Positions 1-11,100 of a stretch of DNA of 64,000 nucleotides are shown piece by piece. This DNA is from Membranipora membranacea. Taxonomy: Eukaryota > Bryozoa > Gymnolaemata > Cheilostomatida > Membraniporidae. Below the pieces are notes generated by a model. It saw nothing but the letters and a program-made list of their open reading frames with translations. It did not search any database and was not told where the DNA came from. The position numbers were made by a program, and so were the translations under genes. Numbering within the stretch: the stretch's first letter is position 1; each line of letters opens with the position of its first letter. Location of the stretch: NCBI GenBank assembly GCA_914767715.1, contig OU612072.1, positions 16,368,001 through 16,432,000 on the forward strand, in the 5' to 3' direction.

Positions 1-461
1 AGGCACTCCGGTAGCCTCACACAATTCCTCAAAAACACTTCATCTCGTTAGCAAATCAAACAGACATACACGATCACTTCGTAGCAACTGTGCAATAATT
101 AAACCCTCATTTAGATCAAACCTAGGCAAATCAGCCTTTTTAAATATTTTCATACATTTGTAACTAAATCAACCAAGCCTCATGAATCATTATCATTTAA
201 TCCCACCTAATGTTGTTAACTTGTATTTTTGTTTGCCACTCTCTGTTTCTTCTTTTCTTTTTTCATCTTATTCATGCAATTTATGATACCATGCTTTCAT
301 TATCCTACACACTATATAGTATGTAACACCCTACCACTTATATCTTTTTATTCAATTCTTTTTTTGTATCTATGTTAATGTGTATGAGGTCAACAAGTTA
401 TTTTTAATTTGCTTTAATTATAAACTTTTAGAAAACCTCAATAAATAAATAAATAAATAAA
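1..461 (+). mobile_element. 3' end of a non-LTR retrotransposon (LINE), cut by the window edge
   Basis: The stretch matches, in reverse orientation, the 3' end of the LINE copy at 37087-38025: the same C-terminal coding remnant, 3' UTR and an (AAAT)n tail at about 441-461. Reading frames here are broken by stops, so it is a dead fragment. The family tail of short A-rich tandem repeats shows the orientation. Only the extreme 3' part lies in the window, so nothing can be said about its total length. Confidence 0.7.
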
Positions 462-1040
462 CTAAGGAGTCACTAATCCTACTGAATAACTGGCATGAAC
501 TAGACACTCTCATAGGCATCATCATATCCACATAGTACTCGTCCTCGATGTATATACCTCAAGAGGGGTGAACCCGATAACAGGAGCACATGTCAATACA
601 ATTCCAAGAGCAAAACAAATAGCAATACTAAGCAGGTTCACATAAAAGAAAAAAGTTCCAGCCTGACAGGCGTGCAAATAGGGGATCCAGTCCCTAGTGC
701 AACAGGCGGCCCCATCGGGCCCTCTCAAGTTTCATGAGGAATTTATTTTCACTTAGCGTCCCCTTCGGGCCCTTCTCAAGTTACATGAGGATATTATTAT
801 ATTGCTTTAGGCACTTCCCCTAGTTACAAGAGGGAAACTTCATTACTTGCTCCTTGAGCTACCTCAATTTACCAGAGGTTTAGTTTACCTACATAATTAA
901 ATACTAGAAGAGATTCATAATAAATCCGTCCAATATAAATTATTTATCATGTTAAATAATTAAGCCCTAACAACCTTAGCTTTAGGTAGTCAGTCTGCCA
1001 ATATAATAAAAGTACGGAGTATCATTAATCAAGGCTTCAA
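462..1040. other. Non-coding stretch, no gene seen
   Basis: AT-rich sequence without a credible coding exon. A short degenerate repeat containing CTCAAGTTNCATGAGG occurs at about 724-740 and 774-790. Similarity to the paralogous TRIM 3' flank begins only after about 1045. Confidence 0.4.
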
Positions 1041-1736
1041 GCAATATCACATATGTGTGCTGCAAACAAGGTCCATCAATCAAGCCACTGACAATACGGG
1101 CACAGTGACTATAAAAATTCTTGTCCTTATATTACACAGTGCAACAAAACCATTGCTCATATTCCTTCAAGAATTCGTTGGTTGCAATATAAAACTATGA
1201 GGATCGACCAATACTGCTCATCAAAAGCCGGCAAAACTTTAGTAAGTGCTGCAAGCATCTCCGTTTTGCTAATATAATAATTTCATCATTGGATGCAATA
1301 AACCAATACCAAAAGGGCTGAGCGAGTTATTGTTCAAGTTAAGCAACAAAGATATGAAATAAAGGCATAAAGTTAGCTAAGACCCTTTACAAACATAAGA
1401 TGTATCATTATAATTCATTTTTATTTTTATATATCAAAATAAATGAATGTATAAATATTCAGTAAGGCTGAGCGATAAGATATAAACATGATCATAGTAA
1501 CAGAAGAGGAAAAATGCATCATAGCTGTGAAGAAAAGGAGAGGTATGAATAAAAATGATGATTTGGTATAACCGCTCTACTATGGTCGTAAACAGGTGAT
1601 CAAATGGATAAATTTTAATGTGATATATAGCTTTTTAAAACTGTTCAACCTTGGTTCAACAACGCATATAGATCATTGCCAGGCAAACAACAACAGCCAT
1701 TATTAACAAAAATAAGGTCGATAGAGTTTCTCTATT
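1041..1736 (-). repeat. 3' flank of TRIM gene 1, repeated behind every TRIM copy
   Basis: This block is closely matched at about 36470-38083 (interrupted by a LINE), 39836-40527 and 54810-55867 (interrupted by a MITE), and in diverged form at about 25440-25883. It lies directly downstream of the TRIM stop codon on the minus strand and probably includes the 3' UTR. Unlike the 35 kb, 39 kb and 54 kb copies, this one is not followed by the promoter-bearing block, so the duplicated unit ends near 1045 here. Confidence 0.7.
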
Positions 1737-4700
1737 TCATTCAGTGAGAATTTCATACATGCACACAGATTTCTCAATGAATGTAGGAACTACGAGTGTT
1801 TTACCGTACAGACATAAATCAAGAATAAGTGATTTAGACTTCTTTGCTGGATTAGTCAGTACTCTGTTCATATTTCCTGAAAATGACAATTATACCGGGT
1901 ATACAATCATGTAACTACAATATAAGTAGAGGACGAAAACTCCTGAAATAAATCTCCTACACTCAAGTTTGTAGAGGGAAGAACATGTTCATATATATAT
2001 ATATATACATATATAACATTTTCACTGGTCTCCAGTATCATTACAATGGTATGTATAACACAAAATTGAATTTTTGTGTATATTACAAAATTTAATCTAA
2101 TGGACAGGTGTGTATCATGAGATCATTTTATTTATGTATATATTATATATATATTTTTTACAACCTACCATTACCCTCATCCAAAACGGATATTTCTGTG
2201 TGGTCCAGATAAGCTGTTGACACAAGTACGACTCCTGCTGGATGATGAACTATCCCACCAGGATTGGTAACTCTCTCAGAACTCCAGATAAGACGTCCAT
2301 CCTCTAGACTCATCTTCACTACTTTTCCTGCTAATATGTCAGATATGACCACACAGTCATCTCCACAGCTGCTCATACTCACATTGCCTTTCATTGTCAG
2401 AGAGGCAGGGCAGGCAACTCTTCTGATGACCTCTCCTGTGTATGAGTAGATGATGATCCGCTTAGCAGGCCAATCTCCAACAGCGAGCTGATTTTCATTG
2501 ATGAGTACAATGTGCTGCCCGAAGTATGGAACGGCAGGATGGTCCCAGGATGTTAATAACGAGCCATGCGATATATCATAGACATTGATCTTTGATTGAG
2601 ATTTACTGATGTACATGAGACTGTATAGTCTGTTGTTATACGCAGCAAGAGAGAAGACATATCGACCAGATTTGATGAAGGTGTTGTGCACATAGCCTTG
2701 CTGATCTATCCTGTCAGTAGCTCCTCCAAACTGTCCTACATAGGTGAATCCTTCATAGTGACATACTGTGGTACATCCACGGTCAAACTTCACCTTCCTG
2801 ATAAACCTTAATCCAGCGGGCGCCTGTCTTTGTTGTGGTGGTGGAGGGATGGCCGAGGGAGGTGTTGCAGCTGATGGTGGCTGATTAGGGGCTATTAGTG
2901 ATGGAGGCTTTACAGTGTTTAGATTGTAAGCTTCCCCTCTAAGCACGGTTTCACCCTCCTCAGTCAACAATTCCATAACTGGGATAAATTCAGTTTCTGT
3001 AAACACAAAGTGCTTTCAATTATAAGATGATGGTCTGCATGCATGAGATCCTTATATAAAATAATATGTGGAAAAGTTAGGACTATGAGAAAATGTTTTG
3101 TAGAAGGAGTTATCAACTTTCTTCAAAGAAGAGAACAACTACTAAATCATCGCAGTCCTGCTTTATTATTTAGCCGGTGATGTGATTCATTTCATCAGAT
3201 GGTAATAAAATGTGATCCCCATAACAAAATCATTGTAAAAACTGACAATTACCTAATCATTCTCTCAAAGATCCAACAGGACAATCAAAAATGAATATAT
3301 CTCGTTATTTCTCAGAATAACAATTTACCGCCAATAAAAACAATCATTTTAAAACTGGGAGTAGGCCTTTGTATCATATGCATATTATTAGTATGTTTTG
3401 CCTGACAAAGACTAACCTTCAACTCTCAGTGAGGCCGCATCTCCCTTCATATCTATGCCAGGTAACTCATAAGAGGTCAGAGACTTCAGGAACTCAAGAC
3501 TTTCTTTGTACTTCTCAACAAGGTCAACCTGTTCAGGATAATTCAAATTTTTATCACAGAGCCGTCATGGACAATAAAGCTTGCGAGTGCTTGCTTGTGG
3601 CCTTTAGTGTGAAAAGCAAGTAGTCCAAGACAGTTACCAACTGAGCTATATCTTGGGAGGAAAGCTTCAATCACAGGAGCTTAAATTATCAAGATGTTGA
3701 AGTAAGTTGAAGTTTTATTCAGGTGTTCGAAACTGTGCAATCCCATTTGTGTGATAGAGCAAGCCTCATCTAAGCAAATCTTTGTTATGATAGTTACCAA
3801 ATATAGTATAGGATAATACTGTTTTGAAGCTCATAAGCCCAATTACCTTTAAACTGATCACTTTACGCAAGGCTTATCTGGTAAAGAAAACCAAAAGTGT
3901 TACTGTTATACCGTTTATAATCATGACCCTCAGTAGTACGTCCACCCCCTTGCTCTTTGGATGATTACAATTGTTGAGTGAGCCTTACCAGGTCTGGCTA
4001 GGTAAGGTGCTCTAGGAGACAAAGAGTAAACAAAAGGTCCCACCTGTATAAAACAGCTTAGCCGTTTAGGAGCCTTGAGCACAACGACATTGGACACTCA
4101 CCTGATGATAGTTGTTCATTCTGTCATCATTATCCTGTAATTTCCTCACTATCTCTCTGTGTATTGTCTCTACTTTCTGCTCTAGAAACACTTCTCTCTC
4201 TATTCTCCCTTTACTTCTGTGTGCTTCAAGCTTTAACTCCAGCCTTTCATACTCCTCCATCACATACTTTATCTAAAACAAAATAAATAAATAATTTTAA
4301 ATGCTAAATCAGTGAGTGTTAATCTCATGCATATCATAAGCTTCATCTATTAAGTATTAGCAAACTTCAAAAAATAAACAAAACAGCAACCATAGTGTGA
4401 TTACTTATCAACTAAGGAGTTGTGTGCCCCTTAAGTATCAGGGGACAACTTTTAACAATTGAATTCTCAAAATGGTTCAAAATACACAGGTCTCATTATA
4501 AGCATAAGATATTAGCCCTCACATATTCCCCCTGATCAAATCGACATGCACCTTGAATGTTTGATGAGATAAGCTTCAACTAACTTTCAATAAAGAAATA
4601 GGCCACCATAGTTTAATAACTTATCTACTAAGGAGTTGTGTGCCCTTAGGAATCAGAGGACAACTTGTAGCAATTGTGCAATGATCAAGGACAATTATTA

Positions 4701-6191
4701 GGCATTACACATTAGCCCTCACGTATTTATCTCTGGACTGGTGTAGCTGAGACACCAGCTCTTCTGTTTTCTTGTCCCAGGTTTTCAGTCCTTCAATCGT
4801 ATCCCTGACAAGCCTGTCAGCTTCACTTTCTCTCTGCTGAGCCTCAACTCTCAGTTTATCTAGCTCCTGTAATAGAGTTTTCTCCAACTTCTCCAACACA
4901 GTAAACTTGTGGCTGCCACCTAAAATATCCAGGCAGTTAACAGTTATCACAACTTGAAACAACTTGTGCCACAAGCGTTAGAGTGAACTCATCTAGCCTC
5001 CTCTCAGCAGCCCAATTTTTCCGCTGAGACAAGGCTACTATACTCACCAAGTATGCTTTTTTCGGGGACAGGTTTTATCTGAATGGCAGATATTTAAAGC
5101 TACAATACAATCACTCACTCTTTCATTCCATAGTGAATAAGGCTGGTAATGAGCACAGCACAGACATAATCTAAATATTATAGAGCAATAACTAGATACC
5201 TACCTTTTGGGCAATTGATATTTTCAGGTAAGCATATCATACAAAAGGTTTTATAGCATTCAGGACAACCAATTGCTAGCTCCTGATCTTTGTGTACAGA
5301 ACAGAATCTCTTCTCTAGTTTCTTCATAGCCCTTCTGTAGACAGCAATCTCCACTACATTATGTTCAGGATTAAGCTCAAAATGAGGCTAAAAAATGCAA
5401 CCGTGGTTTGGATTGAAGAACAAAGATTTTCTATGGTGCGTAAAGTAAAATTAAGATCAAAATCATAGAATGATAATTATTGGATAACCATCTTGACCAG
5501 ATTATTCTTTAGGATGTGGTGATTGTAATGACTCTAGATTTGGGCTAACAACCTTGTCAGTATGTAAGTGTGCTGACTTTGAACTGAAATCAAGCACCAC
5601 ATATATCATATTTGAGAAACAAACTTTCATGTCTATATTGAGATAACATCACTCACCCCGGAGTGGTTGTCACAGAATACATTGTTACAGTCATAACAAT
5701 ACATGTCAGCAGTAATCTTATCTTTCTCATTCTTTTTCTTACAAACATGACAGAGAATTATCTCCTCTTCTGCTTTTTTGCTTGAGGCTGATGGGATGTT
5801 CACAACAGTCTCAGCAGTGACTGATCTACAACACGTAGAATGGCAATTGCAAAAGGACAGCAGAGTACAAAGAGACAGTAAATGAGTAGCAATCGACCTT
5901 GTTGATGGAGATATTTTTCAGTGATATTTTACTTGCAATCAGAATGAGAAGCTAAAGTACAGCTAGGTTTGTAAATAAATTTATTAGATTATAACAATAG
6001 ACCAAGGTTTACCTGCATGTTTTACAAGGAAACACTTGAGTTGACACTTCAGAGAGGGTCAGTAGACACTTGGTACAGATTGTATGAGAACAGGGTAGTA
6101 GTTTTATATCACAGCTGAGAAAAGTATCAAACTCCATACAGATAAAACACTGAGCTTCAGCCTCGCCCGATGTCATCAGAGCGGTAGCCAT
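1737..6191 (-). CDS. TRIM gene 1: RING, B-box 1, B-box 2, coiled coil, NHL-like propeller; probable E3 ubiquitin ligase
   Basis: Eight exons join in one frame: 6013-6191, 5657-5825, 5204-5387, 4723-4919, 4102-4272, 3417-3528, 2169-2996 and 1737-1876 (1980 nt, 659 residues plus stop). All junctions have GT and AG. RING ligands are C15, C18, C34, H36, C39, C42, C56 and C59. B-box 1 has C85, C88, C103, C106, C111 and H114. B-box 2 has C145, H148, C157, C160, C165 and C168. Residues about 178-338 are charged and heptad-like, as in TRIM coiled coils. A proline-rich linker then leads into NHL-like blades. The last exon (46 codons plus 2 nt) supplies the closing strands ending in MYEILTE. By family knowledge this is a cytosolic E3 ligase whose propeller binds the target; target unknown. 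The start is the only ATG just ahead of the RING, behind a likely 5' UTR intron. The family assignment is secure; closeness to TRIM2/3/71 is not. Confidence 0.9.
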
Positions 6192-6306
6192 TCCTCAGTA
6201 CAGGAACACCTGCTGGTGAAAATAAGGGATCGGACATATTTTGATGCAGCTTTGAAATACACTCTGATCAGGTCCATGGCTATATCATAACCTTTCCTAA
6301 CACAAC

Positions 6307-6385
6307 TCACCTGACCCTGACATCAGATCCTAGAATATGGCCACATGGACCTGGCTGGGCCGCTCATCTGACCCCAAGTTTTATA
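6307..6385 (-). promoter_or_regulatory. Predicted TATA promoter and 5' UTR exon donor of TRIM gene 1
   Basis: On the minus strand a TATAAAA box lies at 6379-6385. About 70 nt further on a strong donor, GTGAGT, follows the exon base at 6311. A matching acceptor (CAGCAG) lies near 6210, 19 nt before the ATG. This suggests a short non-coding first exon and an intron of about 100 nt. The same elements are kept at genes 2 and 3 but not at gene 4. The transcription start is inferred. Confidence 0.5.
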
Positions 6386-8135
6386 ATAAACAGCCGATTC
6401 TATTCATTAATCCATTATTATCATGATATTAGATGATGAATGTTTATTGACACTGAGAATTTTGGTGGGATATGAATAGACAGTCAATCATCAACTCTAT
6501 TCAACAGTAGGGATCAGAAGCTTAGCATTGAATTGTATTAGCCAAGTGTGATTGAAAACAATCAAAGGGTGTCAACGAACCAATCGAACTGAGGCGGCAT
6601 TTACTCAAAATTTTACCCCCCCTACTAATCTGCGATTTTCTCTTGTTCTAAGTCAGCAAGAGCTCCCTAGTTTTTTTCACCATAAATTCCAGCTGTGTCT
6701 GTTGAAGCTTAATAAAAGTGATCTCACTCAGACATAATGCATCATTGATATACAGGCAGCTGATTAGGGTGTTGTCGTGTGGATTAAAAGTGGAATATTT
6801 ATGTCATGCTTAATCCAATCAGGGAGAATTCCCCCTGATCAAATCGACATGCACCTTGAATGTTTGATGAGATGAATCATAACTAACAAAATCCACAGCC
6901 AGCATTCAAGATGACGATCACGGCCAAAGATGGCATATCTAGGTTAACTGCTTTTAGTAATCTGCTTTTATGTATCTAGTAATCTGCTTGTAAACTCCTC
7001 CAAAACCCATTTAATTCAATTTTGAGGGCCCAAAATTGCTCTCTAGGCTTTGGCGGCCGGGACTCCGCCTAAACCCCGTTGGTGGGGCATTCAACGCTCC
7101 CCAAATCCCCAGCTCGGTTTGCTCAGGCGCTTTGCGCACTCGGTGTACACAGGGTAGTTAAAGTTGGCAGGGTCACAATTGAAAGCTAGAAATTCCCCCT
7201 GCCTGACCATAACTGATTCCAACAGTAATTCTCAGCCAGTTGTGAAGAATATAATCTAATGCACCGTTTCCCATTGGGATAGCATTAAATGACCATTTGC
7301 CAAGATCTTACAATGCAAATATGGAGCGAAATATGATGAGCATACTATCTAACTAATTAATAAAACAAAACTAAGAGATAGGTGATTGCTCTATTAATGT
7401 TGCATCGATAATCAGGCACCCAGATCGTGTCAACCAGTCATTTACAGCCAGAAATAATTCAGAAATACCTAAGAGATCTCACCTGCACAACTTGTCACTA
7501 GCAGAGCTTTGAACAAAATGGTGGACAGTTGCTAAGATGCAAATCCCGCGAGCAGTTTCATTTTTAATTACTATTGCCCAGCACTGGGATGTGATATATG
7601 AGATTGTATTTTCAGTTTAACTGTTATTGAGGCAGCATTGTTCTATTGATATAGCTAATGTAAGTTTGCCAATACAAATCAATAATTGCACGTATGAATA
7701 TCAATGCAAGGACAACAATGAGGTCCCAGCAATTTTGTTTTATTGACACACAAAGCTGAATATTTGAACAATTTTATGAATAAAAAACGCCAGGCTCAGC
7801 AAAGGAAGCTATCAGTTGTATTTGAAGCTCGTTATTATACAGGTTTCAACAAGAACATAAACAGATTTTAATTCTTATAATATGACTGAAATGTTTGCAA
7901 TCACTGTGATTGATATTATAGAGCCGTCTTTACAAATAAGATGTTTGAATCTTCAACATGCAGCTAATTTAATTTCTGTATACTTCTATACAATGTTCAG
8001 GTGCAGGCTCTGTGATCTTGCAGCCTTATGAACTCTCAGCTCAGCGAGCCTTTGTTTCAGGTCAACAAGCCCTAAACATAATATCAAAAAAGTATTCCTG
8101 TACAGCATAATGCCTTTGATAATAATGGTTACGTT
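6386..8135. repeat. Intergenic block between MRPL4 and TRIM, present three times
   Basis: No coding exon is seen. The block is nearly repeated at 31128-32872 and 45145-46925. It includes a GC-rich island at about 7030-7140 with two short hairpins, CCCC-GTTGGT-GGGG and GCGC-TTT-GCGC. A roughly 42-nt segment at 6833-6874 also occurs inside a TRIM intron at about 4525-4567. Confidence 0.55.
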
Positions 8136-11100
8136 CTACAACGGATCATGATCGCCCTTCTTGTATTTAATCTGCATGACTCCGGGCTTGTGATAATGAT
8201 AGAGTATTCTCTCTTCTATTTTATTGACAGCAGGTAAAGTCAGCACCACTGCTTCGTGTTTCACCATACTGTGTACATTTAAACCTGAAAATGGTACAAA
8301 AAACCCTTAGAAAAAAGCAAGCTAATCTGCGGCAGCAATTAATAAAAATATGTTACTTATTTTTGCAGAAAATTATGATTTTATATCTATTTATGGTTTC
8401 ATTTACAGAAAATGGACAGGGCTTAACTTACCGAAGCTGCGCTTGGCTCCAAAAGGGCGAAAATTAGCATAGAAATAAAACTGGTATAGTGTTAAAATAA
8501 ATATCACTACTGGCAAAGCTAAGGAAAAAATTTCCCATGTAATTTGGGAGCATTTGAGAAACATACCGACAAGAATTCGCACCGCAATGCCCTCGCATTT
8601 ATCGTGTTCATACAACCTTAACCTATAGCTATCCACAAATGGATGCTGCGCTTGGAAAGTCAAGATGTTTGTAGAATAGCTCAAGATGAATTTTCTAAGC
8701 TATCACTACCATCAATGACTTATAATCTTTGACTAATAATCAATGACTTATAATCAATGACTTATAATCAATGGCTTATAATCAATGACTTATAATCAAT
8801 GGCTTATAATCAATGACTTATAATATATTTATAATCTTTGCTACCATGAAAGTTATTATCGCAGCAGCCAATACTTTCATTAGCCTGAAATAGTGTTATG
8901 CCTTGATATGAAATGCATTGATATGAAATGATTATATATCAGTGGTGTTATGCTATGACAAATCATGTGACCTGCAGGGAGCCATCACAACAAGCACATA
9001 AACAAAATCAGGAGGAGCACTTGTCATCCGGCTTCATCTCAGCAAATTATGGGCATCCAATATTGAAACTTTATGATATGTACTGGGAGACATTGATGGA
9101 TATAATGTGAAAGTGAGAATGTGATTGACCAATTAGCCCAGAAGTTATGAAGCCCAGAAGTAATGATGCCCAGAAGTTATGAGGTCAAGAAGTTATGAAG
9201 CCCAGAAGTTATAAAGCCCAGAAGTTATGAAGCCCAGAAGTTATGAAGCCCAGAAGTTATGAAGCCGAGAAGTTATTCTTGAGGGGAGGGGGGGGGTATA
9301 CTCACCTAACACAGACATAGCATTATATTCTGGTACTTTGCTGAGAGAGTTGGCTATATTCTGAGGCATTTCATCAGCATCATCCACAAAGAGGACAGAT
9401 AATCCCCAATCTCGTGATTTCACTAAATCTCTCATATACTCCGGGTGTTCTGTGGGTATATCCAGCGAGTCCACCACAAAGAGGGAGTTCTACAACCAAC
9501 AATATATCCGTATTAACCATTATAACTTAATAATGATAAAAAAAGTGTGACATAAGAGGGCAGAAACTGGTTAATTTGATAAGAATGATCTAACAAAAAA
9601 GCAGACATGGACTTTACGTCCCTCTGCCATCTTCTTGGCCTTGTGCTGTAAATATATTATATATACAATGGTCTTCATCCTTTCTGCTAAGTTAGTCGGC
9701 AATTTAGCTCGGATACTGCAGTTTATATAATTATATCATTATTATATAACATAATAAATGTCTATATATATATAGAGCCGTGGTGGCAGGTTACAATTCA
9801 TAACACTCACCTGAGCAACCCTCATAGATAGAGTAGTGGTGAGACCGAGAACCCTAACTCCAAAGGCCAGATTGTAAAAATAACTGAGCGGCCCTCTTGG
9901 TCCCTTAGCGGCACCACCTAAAAAATAATAGTGATACCCATGAAGACAAGTCATGCTTTAAAATTAAAGAATGATTTCACGAAGATGCCGATGATGAAAT
10001 TATATGGTAGGACTTGATGACGATTTTGAGCTTTATTAATTTTTCCACCTAAAACCATTGTGGGTGGTACACTGGAGTGAAATAACAAGATTAAAAAGTT
10101 AGACAGGGCTCTAATAAAAACAAATAAGTCAGTAAGAACAAACAGTAAGGCATTATAACACCTTAGAAAAATTATAAAAGAAGCTATTTTGCAGTTTTAT
10201 AGTCCTGCAAACAGGCATATGAATGTCACGAGATACACGGGTACTTCTGCTCTCCTTTCTGATGATCAGCTTGTTTAGTGGGTGGTTGTCTTGTTTACGG
10301 ATTCGTAATATCAGCTTAGAGCATTGGTCTTGCATGAATAGCTCGATAGGTGGCATACCACACTCACAGATAGCTGCGTCATAGCTGAGATCGGGATAGA
10401 TGACCTTCAGAGCTTTTCGTTCTACTTGTACAACCTTATCCATTAGATTGTCAGATATTAGCGACGACCAGACTGGACAAGCATAGGTTAGAGCAGAACG
10501 GATATTTGCAGTAGATTATGTTATGAGCCCATTACGGTTGAGACCCACGCGCTTTAGAGCGCGCATACCATACAATCGGCTATCCATGTTTGAGCATACT
10601 TTGTCGATATGCTCACCAAACGTCAGACGTCTATCGATTGTCACGCCTAACAGTTTGGCCGACTCTACAGAGGTTATAGGCTGACCATTCATTCTAAAGT
10701 GATCAACATACTTTGGTTCTGAGAGGGTGAACTGAATGAGCTGTGTTTTCTTGGCATTGATCAGCATGTTATTGTCCTGCGCCCATTGGTTGACTTCGTC
10801 AAGAGAGACTCGGAAGTTCTCCGCGTTTGTGTTCTTTTTCATGAATGGGGCGTAAAGTGTCACATCATCGGCGTATTTCATAATACTGCAACTGGCTGAG
10901 AGGTCGTTGACGTAGACCAACCATAGCCATGGACCTAGTTTGGTACCTTGAGGGGCACCCATGGTAATGGCTCTGTATTTTGTTTTCTCGTTCAGCTTGA
11001 CACACCATTTACGATTAGTAAGAAAGTTATCTATCAGGGCTATCAGTCCGTCTTCCACACGAAGACACTTGAGCTTATTCATAAGAATGTTCGGATCCAG

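Noticed and set aside
1989-2015. (TA)n runs here and near 9760-9777, 34230-34257, 40785-40845, 49290-49308 and 56124-56200 as special sites
   Set aside because: Simple microsatellites that vary in length between paralogues; nothing indicates function.
2158-2168. TRIM gene 1 ending at the TAA at 2158-2160
   Set aside because: The donor GTAGGT just before it and the in-phase final exon, found in all five copies, fit better.
9610-9720. Open minus-strand stretch ([20 protein letters not shown]) as an extra MRPL4 exon
   Set aside because: MRPL4 exons 9811-9917 and 9306-9489 already join directly in frame and match the known L4 order (RVAQ then NSLFVVDSL), so this lies in an intron.
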